Shown piece after piece: positions 23,795 through 32,912 of a stretch of 64,000 bases of DNA; position 1 is the stretch's first letter, and each line of letters starts with the position of its first letter. The DNA lies in contig NZ_CANLGX010000004.1 of the NCBI RefSeq assembly GCF_947490415.1, positions 186,001 to 250,000 of the forward strand, given 5' to 3'. This DNA is from an uncultured Eudoraea sp. GTDB lineage: Bacteria; Bacteroidota; Bacteroidia; Flavobacteriales; Flavobacteriaceae. The notes beneath the pieces are model-generated. The model was given only the letters and a program-made list of their open reading frames with translations, was not told where the DNA came from and did no database searches. A program made the translations under genes and the position numbers.

Positions 23795-26056
23795 ATGAGT
23801 AAAAATGGAATTTTAGTTTTGATTTTCTTACTGGTTGTGCATATGGTTCAAGCACAAGCGAATACCAACCTAATCCAATTTGTTGATCCATTTATTGGCA
23901 CTAAAGGTGATGGCAATACATTTCCCGGCGCTTCCCTTCCCTATGGTATGGTGAAGCTGGGGCCTGATTGTGGTAATAAACGCTCAAATTCGGGTTATAT
24001 TCCTGATGAGATTATTCATGGATTCAGTCATACCCATGTGAGTGGAACTGGAGGTGGGGCAAAATATGGAAATATACTGGTAATGCCGTTCACCGGGCCT
24101 TTTGACTTATCCAATATTACATCGGAATCTGATAGTGTCACTGCAAGTCCCGGTTATTTCTCTGCAGAATTAAAAACCAGCAATATAAAGGCAGAAATGA
24201 CTGTCAGCCACAGTGTTGGATTTCACAAATACAGCTTTATTGAGAATATAGAAAATGGAATTTTAATTGATGCGGGCAGTTTTCTTGGTGAAAATCATTG
24301 CTGCGGTGAGGCCCAGTACTTGATTGGTTCGGAAATCAGGATTATTTCAGACACACAAATTGAAGGCTATTCAAAAGTAAGAGGAGGTTGGAACAAAGGA
24401 GCTGAATATACGGTGTTTTTTACAGCTTTATTCGACACACCTGCCGATAACTTTGGCGTTTGGAAAAATGGGGAAGTTAAATTGGGTGAAAAAACCATGC
24501 ACGATAGTGGAGAGAAAACGGGCGCTTACTTCACTTACAAAAATACAGAAAACAAAACTGTTAAGGTTAAAGTAGGGATATCCTATATCAGTACTGGAAA
24601 ATCACTTGAAAACATAAAAAAGGAAATACCACATTGGAATTTTGATAAAACCCACAAAAAGGCAGTGGAAAAATGGAACGATGTACTAAACAATATTAAG
24701 ATTGAAGGTGCGTCAAAAGAACAGCAGACAATATTTTACACAGCGTTATACCATACCATGCTCATGCCCACTGATCGTACTAATGAAAATCCTAAATGGA
24801 CATCAAATGAACCATATTATGATGATTATTATGCTATTTGGGATACTTTCCGGGCTACAAACCCATTGCTAACCTTAATTCAACCGGAGAGGGAAGCCGA
24901 TATTGTTCGCTCCTTAATTGATATCTATAAATATGAAGGCTATATGCCCGATTCACGAAGCGGAAACTCAAGCGGAAGGACACAAGGCGGTAGCAATTGT
25001 GATATGGTGGTTGCCGAGGCATACCTTAAAGGTTTAAAAGGGATTGATTTTGAAAAAGCCTATGAGGCAATGATCAAAAATGCAGAAATCCCTCCAGGAG
25101 GAAACCAACAAAAAGTTGGTCGTGGTGGTATTAACCAATACATTGAAATAGGCTACGTACCTGCTGAATATGAGCCCCAGCAGGATTCTCCTACCCTGCA
25201 TACTCCAAAGCTATATGACCGTGCCGGAACTCGCACGCTGGAATATTCGGCCAATGATTGGGCAATAGCATTGATGGCCAGAGGCATGGGCAAAACTGAC
25301 GATTATCTGAAATACAAGAAAAGAGCCTCAAACTGGGCCAACCTTTGGAACGGGCAGATAAATAGCCAGGGTGTAAGTGGTTTTATTTGGCCAAAAACTA
25401 AAATGGGTAAATGGGTAAAAGATTATAGTGTGACAAAGGCAGGTAGCTGGGGAAATTTTTTTTATGAGGCAAACGCGTGGGAATATTCCTTGTATGTGCC
25501 TCATGATGTAAAATCACTTATTGATCTCTGCGGCGGAAGGGACAGTTTCATTTCGCGATTGGATGTTTTTTTTACCAATGGACATTTTCAAGTAAGTAAT
25601 GAACCGAGCTTCTTTACGCCATGTCTTTATGCCTATGCTGGTCGGCAGGATAAGACCAATTCCACAATTCGCAGCATTATAAAAAAAAATTACACTGCAG
25701 CGCAGGACGGTATTCCTGGAAATGATGATGCCGGATCTATGTCGGCCTGGGTAATATTTAATTTAATTGGTTTCTTCCCGAATGCCGGACAAGATGTTTA
25801 TATCCTAACCTCCCCTCATTTTGAAAGAGTATCGATAAATATGGGTGAAAACAAGGTTTTGAAGATAATAACTCACAATTATTCAAATAAAAATATTTAC
25901 ATAGAAAAAGCAACAATTAACGGAAATGCGCTAGACCAGTCATGGTTTAAACATGATGATATAAAGGATGGAGCAACTATTGAGTTCTTCATGGCCGATA
26001 TACCCAGTGATTTTGGTAAAGAAAATCTACCCCCATCACTGAATGATTATGAATAA
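23795..26056 (+). CDS. GH92 family alpha-1,2-mannosidase
   Basis: A 753-residue secreted exo-alpha-mannosidase of calcium-dependent family GH92, typical of Bacteroidota that degrade N-glycans and yeast mannan. The signal peptide is LVLIFLLVVHMVQAQ. The family opening FVDPFIGTKGDGNTFPGA is complete, followed by SHTHVSGTGGG and YDDYYAIWDTFRATNPLL. The catalytic region has GGSNCDMVVAEAYLKG and PGNDDAGSMSAWVIF, the second containing the general-acid/base Glu-Asp region of the family. Length is normal. No SusCD pair or other glycosidase is next to it, so it is an orphan relative to a typical PUL; it starts 23 nt after the CS8 core. Confidence 0.93.
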   Translation: MSKNGILVLIFLLVVHMVQAQANTNLIQFVDPFIGTKGDGNTFPGASLPYGMVKLGPDCGNKRSNSGYIPDEIIHGFSHTHVSGTGGGAKYGNILVMPFTGPFDLSNITSESDSVTASPGYFSAELKTSNIKAEMTVSHSVGFHKYSFIENIENGILIDAGSFLGENHCCGEAQYLIGSEIRIISDTQIEGYSKVRGGWNKGAEYTVFFTALFDTPADNFGVWKNGEVKLGEKTMHDSGEKTGAYFTYKNTENKTVKVKVGISYISTGKSLENIKKEIPHWNFDKTHKKAVEKWNDVLNNIKIEGASKEQQTIFYTALYHTMLMPTDRTNENPKWTSNEPYYDDYYAIWDTFRATNPLLTLIQPEREADIVRSLIDIYKYEGYMPDSRSGNSSGRTQGGSNCDMVVAEAYLKGLKGIDFEKAYEAMIKNAEIPPGGNQQKVGRGGINQYIEIGYVPAEYEPQQDSPTLHTPKLYDRAGTRTLEYSANDWAIALMARGMGKTDDYLKYKKRASNWANLWNGQINSQGVSGFIWPKTKMGKWVKDYSVTKAGSWGNFFYEANAWEYSLYVPHDVKSLIDLCGGRDSFISRLDVFFTNGHFQVSNEPSFFTPCLYAYAGRQDKTNSTIRSIIKKNYTAAQDGIPGNDDAGSMSAWVIFNLIGFFPNAGQDVYILTSPHFERVSINMGENKVLKIITHNYSNKNIYIEKATINGNALDQSWFKHDDIKDGATIEFFMADIPSDFGKENLPPSLNDYE

Positions 26057-26295
26057 ATTTCTGCAATTAAGCAATATTATAATGCATTTGATCTGCAGTC
26101 CCGATTTGAAAATGAGTTCATTTAAATACATAAGGCGGTTTGAAAGTGAAATGTTCTGAAATACCAAAAGCACTATATTTGAATCGTTGGTTGTAAGAAA
26201 AAAGGTTAGTATTTTTTCAAAAGTAATTGAAATAGTATAACTATATTTAAGCAATATAGCAGCGATTCAAAAATTCAATAAACCAAAAATCTAAA

Positions 26296-26772
26296 ATGAA
26301 GAAGAAATTATACGTACTCGTATTTATCCTGGGTTTAACCAGTATGGAATGTTCTCAATTAATGGCACAGGTAGGAGAAATGAAATTTCCCGAAGGAACG
26401 GTTCAACACGTCGTGCATGCGAAAGATATTCAATGGAAACCATGTCCCCCAAACTTGCCAGCAGGTTGTGAGATGGCTGTTTTGGAAGGCAGCCCAAAAA
26501 GTAACGACCTATTTACAGTTCGCTTCAAAGTAAGTGGAGAATTTATTATGCCGCCCCACACCCACCCCAAAGATGAACGGGCGACCATACTGCAAGGCAA
26601 AGCTTATGTAGCATTTGGAAAGGACGCAACAAGGGAAGATGCGAAAGAATTTGGACCAGGTGATTACTATGTAAATGCCCGAAACGCCATTCACACTGTT
26701 TGGGCCGACTCATCAACAATAATTCAGCTTACTGGTATTGGTCCATGGGAGGCAAATTTTATCGAAGAATAA
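26296..26772 (+). CDS. secreted cupin-domain protein
   Basis: A 158-residue protein with a signal sequence (KKLYVLVFILGLTSMECSQL), which could be cut at LMAQ or lipidated at the MECS cysteine. The cupin barrel shows motif 1 as MPPHTHPKDERATILQG and motif 2 as FGPGDYYVNARNAIHTVW, so the metal ligands (two His, one Glu, one His) are present. Proteins of this type (ChrR-like or DUF4437-like cupins) are periplasmic and of unknown substrate. CS9 begins at its stop codon. Confidence 0.8.
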   Translation: MKKKLYVLVFILGLTSMECSQLMAQVGEMKFPEGTVQHVVHAKDIQWKPCPPNLPAGCEMAVLEGSPKSNDLFTVRFKVSGEFIMPPHTHPKDERATILQGKAYVAFGKDATREDAKEFGPGDYYVNARNAIHTVWADSSTIIQLTGIGPWEANFIEE

Positions 26773-26844
26773 ACAATTCCTGCCACCGGCAAAACCTATA
26801 CGCTATGCCTTAGGGACACAGCATATTGCCAAACCGTTAGCACC
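26773..26844 (+). repeat. attC-like site CS9
   Basis: The left part is GGCAAAACCTATACGCTATGC. TATGC and GCAA pair with GCATATTGC. The right end is CCAAACCGTTAGCACC. The core GTTAGCACC (26836-26844) is the exact reverse complement of GGTGCTAAC at the start of CS10, with the S41 peptidase gene between them. Confidence 0.6.
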
Positions 26845-27099
26845 AATAGAAAGCCTAGTCTTTTAATCCAAAGGCTATGGACTTAAATCATTTTACAAAA
26901 TAAAAGGAATTAAATTTTTGTGTTTCGTCAGGTCGGATTTTCAATGTTATGACAAAAACGAAGTGCTTTTTCTTTTAATACAGACTCACTTTAATCCTAA
27001 TTAACTTTTCCTTAACTCACTTGAGTCTTATTATAACTCATGTCATTAAATATAAGACCTACATTGCAGTTCTTATTGAAATTAAAACTAATAAAAATA

Positions 27100-28173
27100 A
27101 TGAAATATGCATTTTTAGTAATAGGCTTGGTACTATCAATTAGTCAAGTTTTTGGACAAAGAACAATGGGGCAAAGCGAACCTACAGAACCACAATCGAT
27201 TGAGCTAAGCGAAGTTCATGAAATGGTGAAAAATTTAGCCGATTCAATTTCCGTAAATTATATTGATGGTAAAAAAGCACCTATTCTAAAAGAAAAACTA
27301 TTGACGGAATTAAAAGAAGGAAATTTGGACAGTTTCACCGAAAAACAAGCTCTTGCCAAACACCTTTCTGAAATTTTAAAAACTTGGAGTAATGATAAAC
27401 ATTTCAGCATTGCTTTGGCGGGACAACGCCAAATGATACCAAAATCTTATGGCCATTTTACCAATCAAAATTATTTTTTCGAAAAAATGGAACACCTAAA
27501 AGGCAATATTGCTTATGTCAAGTTCAATCGATTTATTCCTCCGGCAAATGCAGGGAGTTTGGTTGTTTCTGCAATGCTTTTTGCAGCAAATTCTGATGCA
27601 GTTATAATTGATTTACGTAATAATATGGGAGGGGCACCACAAACCGTTAGTTTATTAGCTGGTTTTTTCATGGAAAAACCTACTTTATTAGATATCAATG
27701 AAATTCGTTCGACAGGGGATAAATATGAAACGTGGTCGGCCGAAACAAATGTTATAATTAATTCTTCAAACCTAACAATTCCTACATCTGATTTAGAAAA
27801 ACTAAAAAAACTACCTCTCTATATTCTAACTAGTGATTATACTTTTTCGGCTGCAGAAATGTTTAGTTCATCTTTGCAGGGGCATAATCGTGCTACACTA
27901 GTAGGTGAGACAACAGGCGGTGGCGCTCATGGAATTCGTCCTTTTTCAATTTCACAAGGATTTACAGCCTTTATTCCATTCGCGCGTCATTATCATCCTC
28001 TCACTAAGAAATGTTGGGAAGTGGTTGGAGTTCAGCCCGATATTCCGTGTGCTGCAGCTGATGCTTTACGAATTGCTCAAATCAATATTTTGAAAGATTT
28101 GCAAAATAAGCCTGATCACGACACAATAATCACTGAATATTTAAAAGAATTAGAAATCGAAACCAAAGAGTAA
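27100..28173 (+). CDS. S41-family (C-terminal processing-like) peptidase
   Basis: The 357-residue protein starts at ATG 27100 with a signal peptide, KYAFLVIGLVLSISQVFGQ; the longer frame from 27040 would bury it, so I reject that start. A helical N-terminal part (residues 30-110) precedes the S41 catalytic domain: NIAYVKFNRF, AVIIDLRNNMGGAPQTV, the nucleophile in LTSDYTFSAAEMF and the strand ATLVGETTGGGAHG. The PDZ domain found in CtpA is not seen, which places it with the retinol-binding-protein-like S41 group. The 5' region of about 260 nt after the CS9 core is longer than in other units and may hold a promoter. Confidence 0.87.
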   Translation: MKYAFLVIGLVLSISQVFGQRTMGQSEPTEPQSIELSEVHEMVKNLADSISVNYIDGKKAPILKEKLLTELKEGNLDSFTEKQALAKHLSEILKTWSNDKHFSIALAGQRQMIPKSYGHFTNQNYFFEKMEHLKGNIAYVKFNRFIPPANAGSLVVSAMLFAANSDAVIIDLRNNMGGAPQTVSLLAGFFMEKPTLLDINEIRSTGDKYETWSAETNVIINSSNLTIPTSDLEKLKKLPLYILTSDYTFSAAEMFSSSLQGHNRATLVGETTGGGAHGIRPFSISQGFTAFIPFARHYHPLTKKCWEVVGVQPDIPCAAADALRIAQINILKDLQNKPDHDTIITEYLKELEIETKE

Positions 28174-28285
28174 TATCTGTATTACTATATAAATCCAAAA
28201 TGCTAATAATGCTTGTAATATTTGGAAGAACAAATGCTACCATCTATGAGTTTGCATTAGATACTGGGTCATTAAAGAATTAACA

Positions 28286-28344
28286 GGTGCTAACAATATA
28301 TAACCGTCATTAAAACGACCGCTTATAATATAACGTTGTATATC
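28286..28344 (+). repeat. attC-like site CS10
   Basis: The left end is GGTGCTAACAATATATAAC and the right end is CTTATAATATAACGTTGTATATC. ATATATAA pairs with TTATAATAT. GGTGCTAAC (28286-28294) is the exact 9-nt reverse complement of the CS9 core. Total length is only 59 nt. Confidence 0.6.
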
Positions 28345-28377
28345 ATTTAATGAAAATTAATTAACCTAAATAAAAAA

Positions 28378-28845
28378 ATGAACTCAAGAATAACTACAAT
28401 AGCATTATTTCTTTTGGTTTTATTGATCAATTCTTGTAAAAATGAAACAAGTGCAAAAATTGAAGCTGAACCAGCAACAATAGATTTAGTAAAAGTTAAA
28501 AAACTATTACAGGAACTGGACGACCAATTTTCGGAAAATTTTAATAATGCAGATTCGGTAGCTTTAGCCGAGCATTACGCTAAAGAGGGAACCTGGGGTT
28601 CTATTAAGGGTAAAGACAATTTAATTTCTGCCTGGGGAAAATCAATCCGATACGCCAATGAAAATGGCACTCCAAATGTCAAATTCAAAATCAGTTCTGT
28701 TTCCAGTGATGGCGAATTTGTAGTTGAAATAGGTAGTTTTGAATTTTCAGATTTAAATAATACTGTTAAAAGTAAGGGTAAATACCTTGTAGTTCGAAAA
28801 CTAGAAGATGACAAATGGAAAATGTATCGCGATATTGGACTGTAA
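28378..28845 (+). CDS. NTF2-like (DUF4440/SnoaL-type) lipoprotein
   Basis: A 155-residue lipoprotein (lipobox LLINSC) with an NTF2-like cone fold: VKKLLQELDDQFSENFNNAD, then SVALAEHYAKEGTWGSIKGK, KFKISSVSSDGEFVVEIGSF and KGKYLVVRKLEDDKWKMYRD. The strand/helix order matches DUF4440 and SgcJ/EcaC-like proteins, which bind small hydrophobic molecules or act as enzymes. The ligand is unknown. ATG is 43 nt after the CS10 core and the stop is about 6 nt before CS11. Confidence 0.83.
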   Translation: MNSRITTIALFLLVLLINSCKNETSAKIEAEPATIDLVKVKKLLQELDDQFSENFNNADSVALAEHYAKEGTWGSIKGKDNLISAWGKSIRYANENGTPNVKFKISSVSSDGEFVVEIGSFEFSDLNNTVKSKGKYLVVRKLEDDKWKMYRDIGL

Positions 28846-28851
28846 AAAACA

Positions 28852-28905
28852 AACACACAACAATGGCTATAGCTCATTAAAACGTGCCATAGCCGAACCG
28901 TTGGC
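28852..28905 (+). repeat. attC-like site CS11
   Basis: The left end is AACACACAACAATGGCTATAG. GGCTAT (28865-28870) pairs with ATAGCC (28889-28894). The right end is CGAACCGTTGGC. The left end ACACACAAC matches the CS10 core GTTGTATAT if GT pairs are allowed. At 54 nt it is the shortest clear site. Confidence 0.65.
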
Positions 28906-29094
28906 TTTAATTTAGCAACAAACCCAATCTTAGCATTATATCTCATACGTATTAGTGTTCTTTTATTTTATATTTTAAACATATTTGTATAATTATGAGT
29001 ATCCAAACCATAAAATTCAAGTCTAAGCTTACAGAAAAGGAAGTGATGAATAAAATCAATATGGTAAATTAGACATGTGATTATAAAAAACCAA

Positions 29095-30411
29095 ATGGAA
29101 AAGGACAAGAATAAATCGTTTACTAAATGGTTGGAGATCCTGCAGCAGGAAAGTTGGCAACTTGAACTATTGATTTCTGGCTTTGCTATTTTTTTACTCG
29201 CCGAATCCTATGAGTCAGTTCAAAACCTGGATTATCAAATTGACCTATTACTATCAGGGAGTCCCTATTATGGATTACTGTATATACCTTACCAGGTATT
29301 ATTGGGTGCGTGGTATGTTTTGATTATCAATCTTATACTCCATGTTTTGTTACGTGGGCTGTGGATCAGCACAATAGGATTACGCTATGTGTCCGGAGAT
29401 ATTGATTTTAACAAGCTAAATATCAGTCCTAAATTTGATCGCTTTCTTCGAAGCAAGATTGTGAGTTTCGATTTATATATCCAGCAACTGGAAAAATTAT
29501 GCAGTGCTGTTTTCGGTTTTACTTTTCTTATCATTTTTATTCTAATTTCCGGTGGTCTTTTTGTTATAGGAATTGTTATCCAGGCAATGACTATGAAAGT
29601 GGTAAGCAGCAGATTCGGAGGTGCATGGGTCTTGGTTATTGTGCCTTTTTTATTATTATATTTATTGGGAGGTTTTATTTATTTCCTTGATTTCATTACC
29701 CTTGGTTGGATAAAACGAAAAAAAAGAATTGCCAGGTTCTATTATCCTATTTATCGCTTTTTTAGCGTTATTACTTTGGCTTTTATCTATCGTCCGATTT
29801 ATTATAATTTGTTGGATAATAAATTCGGCCGTAATATAGTTTTATTTTTAATCCCTTATCTGATTGGTTTTACCTTAATTGCTTCATTGACCATTAATAC
29901 ACATGCTTATCTGCCGGGAAATCGAACGTTACAATCCATTAGCAACAATTTTTATGATGATACCTTAGAAGACAGGGCTTCATATTCAGCAAGTATTTCT
30001 TCCAAATTTGTCAAAAACGGATATGCTCAACTTTTTCTACCTTATGTCGCACGTATGGATGATAAAGTTATTGAGGCCATTTGCCCGGACTTAAAACCAG
30101 CTAAAACAGGCTTTTTTTTCTTTGGAAATAATGATCCGTTACGAAACAACATGAATGCAGATTTGGCTTTGGACTGCCACGTCCAACGACTTAAAATATA
30201 TGTTAATGATACACTATTAAACAATCTTAAATACCGGTTCCATGAACACCCTGCTCGCAAAAATATTGGATTACTGACTGTTCTGGATGTAGGATACTTG
30301 CCTCGCGGAGAACATTCAATAAAAGTAGATGTGCAAATTCTCGAAAATAATAATGGAAAAGACACCTTGTTTTTTCGTGAAACCGCCCTTATACCTTTTT
30401 GGAAAGAATAG
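29095..30411 (+). CDS. polytopic membrane protein of unknown function
   Basis: A 438-residue protein from ATG 29095; a GTG-initiated form from 29077 adds six residues. Six hydrophobic segments are visible, among them WQLELLISGFAIFLLAE, PYQVLLGAWYVLIINLILHV, FGFTFLIIFILISGGLFVIG, WVLVIVPFLLLYLLGGFIYF and NIVLFLIPYLIGFTLIASLT. The last 150 residues are soluble and probably outside the membrane (YFHEHPARKN-like region reads YRFHEHPARKN). I do not recognise the family. It precedes the S9 peptidase by 92 nt on the same strand and may be co-transcribed with it. Confidence 0.75.
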   Translation: MEKDKNKSFTKWLEILQQESWQLELLISGFAIFLLAESYESVQNLDYQIDLLLSGSPYYGLLYIPYQVLLGAWYVLIINLILHVLLRGLWISTIGLRYVSGDIDFNKLNISPKFDRFLRSKIVSFDLYIQQLEKLCSAVFGFTFLIIFILISGGLFVIGIVIQAMTMKVVSSRFGGAWVLVIVPFLLLYLLGGFIYFLDFITLGWIKRKKRIARFYYPIYRFFSVITLAFIYRPIYYNLLDNKFGRNIVLFLIPYLIGFTLIASLTINTHAYLPGNRTLQSISNNFYDDTLEDRASYSASISSKFVKNGYAQLFLPYVARMDDKVIEAICPDLKPAKTGFFFFGNNDPLRNNMNADLALDCHVQRLKIYVNDTLLNNLKYRFHEHPARKNIGLLTVLDVGYLPRGEHSIKVDVQILENNNGKDTLFFRETALIPFWKE

Positions 30412-30503
30412 ATTAGATTCTTCAATTAATAAGACAGAGATCGTTGAGGGAATAGCAAAGACTAACAAAGCATATAATTAATAAAGAATAGAAAATATAA
30501 ATT

Positions 30504-32363
30504 ATGAAAATAACTCTCAGGATCGTATTCCTACCCCTATTGATCATCTCGATAAACTCCTTTGCGCAAAAATCATCAAAAGAACTTACTGCCAAAATAG
30601 AGGCGATGGCAAAAGTAGGAGCATGTTATTCACCATCATTTTCACCGGATGGCAGTGAAATAGCATTTATATCAAATATTAGTGGAATTCCACAATTATG
30701 GAAAATCCCAAGTACTGGGGGCTGGCCTATACAATTGACAAACTTTAATGATCCGGTTTCCAATGCAATCTGGTCACCAAAAGGAAATAAAATTGCCTTT
30801 CAACTTGCTCCCGGTGGTGGTATGAATAGCCAGATATACACAATCAAGGCAGATGGAAGCGAAATTAAACAAATTACCAGTGGAGGAAAATCAAATAATT
30901 GGATGGGCAACTGGAGCGACGACGGAAATTATTTGTCCTATTCTTCAAATCAAAACAATCCTTCAGGCATGGATAGTCATCTGTATAATATGCTGACCAA
31001 AATGACTGAATTGAGCATAGTGAATCAAGGAATCGGGCGCATTACTGATATTGGCAAAGACAATGACCGGTTTTTACTGTCAAGAGTAGCGAGTAGAGGA
31101 AGTAATGACCTATATCTAATTGATAAAGAATCTAATGAAACACTACTAACGAAACACAGTGGTCCAGGTAGTTTCTATGGTGAGTTTTCTCCGAATGGTG
31201 AAATCTATATCTCCTCAAATCTGAATAGAGATAAGATAGCGTTTGGAAAAATTAAGAACAGAAAAATTGAAGTATTAAGTGAACGCGGAGATTCGGAATT
31301 ACAGAACTTCATTTTTAATGAATCGGGATCAATGGCATTACTTGTCTGGAATGTTGCCGGGAAAAATGAAATAAGTCTTTTTGATATCCAAAACCAAAAG
31401 GAATTAAAGACATTAGATATGCCCGTAGAGCAAGTGGGAGGAGGAGATTTTTCTTCTGATGACCGTTACTTTCTCTTCACAGGAAGTGGCTCCACAGAAC
31501 CTGCTAATGTCTGGCTTTATGATTTCGAAAATGACACGTTCACAAAATTGACGGACAGTCCGCATCCTGGTATCAATCTTGAAGAATTGATTGCCCCGGA
31601 GCTGGTCAAATTCAAATCATTTGATGGTTTAGAGCTGAGCGGATGGTTATACCAGCCCGCAGTGGGCAATAGTCCTTATCCGACTGTAATCAGTTATCAT
31701 GGCGGCCCCGAGGGTCAGTCCCGACCATCATTCAGTTATACTTTTCAAGCATTGTTGAGTCAGGGCATAGCGGTCTTTTCTCCAAATGTCAGGGGATCCT
31801 CAGGTTTTGGAAAGGAATTCGTGAATTTAGACAATGGTGCCTTACGAACAAATGGGATAAAAGACATTGAAGCTTGTTACAACTATGTGGTTGAATCTGG
31901 TTTTGCAGATAAAAGCAAGGTTGGAATCATGGGTGGCTCTTATGGCGGTTATATGGTTATGGCAGGAATTACGGAGTATCCCGATATGTTCGCTGCAGCT
32001 GCCAACTTATTTGGGGTAGTGAATTTCATTACTTTTTTCGAAGAGACGGAACCATGGATGGCTGCGATTTCAAAAGTTGAATATGGAGATCCGGATACTG
32101 AAGCAGATATGCTAAGAGCGCTGTCTCCTATCAATAAGGTTGCAGTTGTCAAAACTCCGACAATTGTTTTACACGGTGCAAATGATACAAATGTTCCTGT
32201 TGTTGAGGCAGAACAAGTTGTAGAAAATCTTAAAAAAAGAAATATTCCGGTAGAGTATATTTTATTTCAAGATGAAGGACACGGGTGGAGGAAAACTTCC
32301 AATAAGGTTATGTCAACGGTGTCAATCGTTAACTGGTTTAAACTATACCTGCTTGAAAAGTAA
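30504..32363 (+). CDS. secreted S9-family prolyl oligopeptidase-like peptidase
   Basis: A 619-residue serine peptidase with a signal peptide (LRIVFLPLLIISINSFAQ). The N-terminal half is a PD40 beta-propeller (CYSPSFSPDGSEIAFISNIS, NWMGNWSDDGNYLSYSSN) that limits access to the active site. The C-terminal alpha/beta-hydrolase has the nucleophile in GGSYGGYMV (Ser479), the acid in HGANDTNVPV (Asp561) and the base in DEGHGWR (His593). Relatives are acylaminoacyl-peptidases and dipeptidyl peptidases that cut short peptides in the periplasm. The stop codon is part of its own terminator stem. Confidence 0.92.
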   Translation: MKITLRIVFLPLLIISINSFAQKSSKELTAKIEAMAKVGACYSPSFSPDGSEIAFISNISGIPQLWKIPSTGGWPIQLTNFNDPVSNAIWSPKGNKIAFQLAPGGGMNSQIYTIKADGSEIKQITSGGKSNNWMGNWSDDGNYLSYSSNQNNPSGMDSHLYNMLTKMTELSIVNQGIGRITDIGKDNDRFLLSRVASRGSNDLYLIDKESNETLLTKHSGPGSFYGEFSPNGEIYISSNLNRDKIAFGKIKNRKIEVLSERGDSELQNFIFNESGSMALLVWNVAGKNEISLFDIQNQKELKTLDMPVEQVGGGDFSSDDRYFLFTGSGSTEPANVWLYDFENDTFTKLTDSPHPGINLEELIAPELVKFKSFDGLELSGWLYQPAVGNSPYPTVISYHGGPEGQSRPSFSYTFQALLSQGIAVFSPNVRGSSGFGKEFVNLDNGALRTNGIKDIEACYNYVVESGFADKSKVGIMGGSYGGYMVMAGITEYPDMFAAAANLFGVVNFITFFEETEPWMAAISKVEYGDPDTEADMLRALSPINKVAVVKTPTIVLHGANDTNVPVVEAEQVVENLKKRNIPVEYILFQDEGHGWRKTSNKVMSTVSIVNWFKLYLLEK

Positions 32364-32399
32364 TAGCAGTTTCATTATATACAAACCGCTATTACTTAG
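32360..32399 (+). terminator. terminator of the S9 peptidase gene
   Basis: AAGTAATAGCAGTTT and AAACCGCTATTACTT form a 15-bp stem with one GT pair and a loop of about 10 nt. The stop codon TAA lies in the left arm. It also stands between the plus-strand peptidase gene and the convergent minus-strand AhpD-like gene. Confidence 0.7.
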
Positions 32400-32412
32400 C
32401 TTCTATTATTAA

Positions 32413-32871
32413 CTATGCTAATACTTTTACTTGATAATTACCTGGTGTAAATTTAAATGTCTTCATTAATCTTGTCCATGTATTGATTTGAGATATTGCC
32501 AAGGTTAAATAACAAATCTCTTCTTTATTAAAATGAGGGATCAATCCATCAAATACGCCTTCACTCAAAGGATCTCTGCTTAATTTAGTAAGCACCTCCG
32601 TAAGGTGCAATACAGCAATTTCCTTTTCTGTAAAATAAGGTGTTTCTTTCCATACACATAAGGATGATAGCCTTAAGTCTGTTTCCCCTAAATGTTTAAG
32701 TTCTTTGTGATGCATGTCTACACAATATGCACAACCATTTTTTTGAGCGACTCTAAGCCTGATTAATTCGAGTAAATTTGTTTCCAATGATGAATTGTTG
32801 ATATAATTTTCAACTGCCATTAGATTTTCGAACATTCCTTTCGGAATATCATTGTAGGTAATTCGTTCCAT
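32413..32871 (-). CDS. AhpD-like carboxymuconolactone decarboxylase-family protein
   Basis: A 152-residue all-helical protein with the active-site motif GCAYCVDMHH: Cys47 and Cys50 form a CxxC pair and His54 follows, as in AhpD-type alkylhydroperoxidases. The Glu/His relay partner is in the preceding helix, LELIRLRVAQKNG. Such proteins reduce peroxides with the CxxC pair and often belong to TetR-controlled detoxification operons. It is the last gene of the TetR-lactonase-AhpD set on the minus strand, 41 nt after the lactonase stop, with GTAGTACTA in the gap similar to the TetR operator half-site. Confidence 0.9.
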   Translation of the reverse strand: MERITYNDIPKGMFENLMAVENYINNSSLETNLLELIRLRVAQKNGCAYCVDMHHKELKHLGETDLRLSSLCVWKETPYFTEKEIAVLHLTEVLTKLSRDPLSEGVFDGLIPHFNKEEICYLTLAISQINTWTRLMKTFKFTPGNYQVKVLA

Positions 32872-32912
32872 AATATTTGTTTTATTGTTTGTATGTATTT
32901 CCTATTGTAGTA

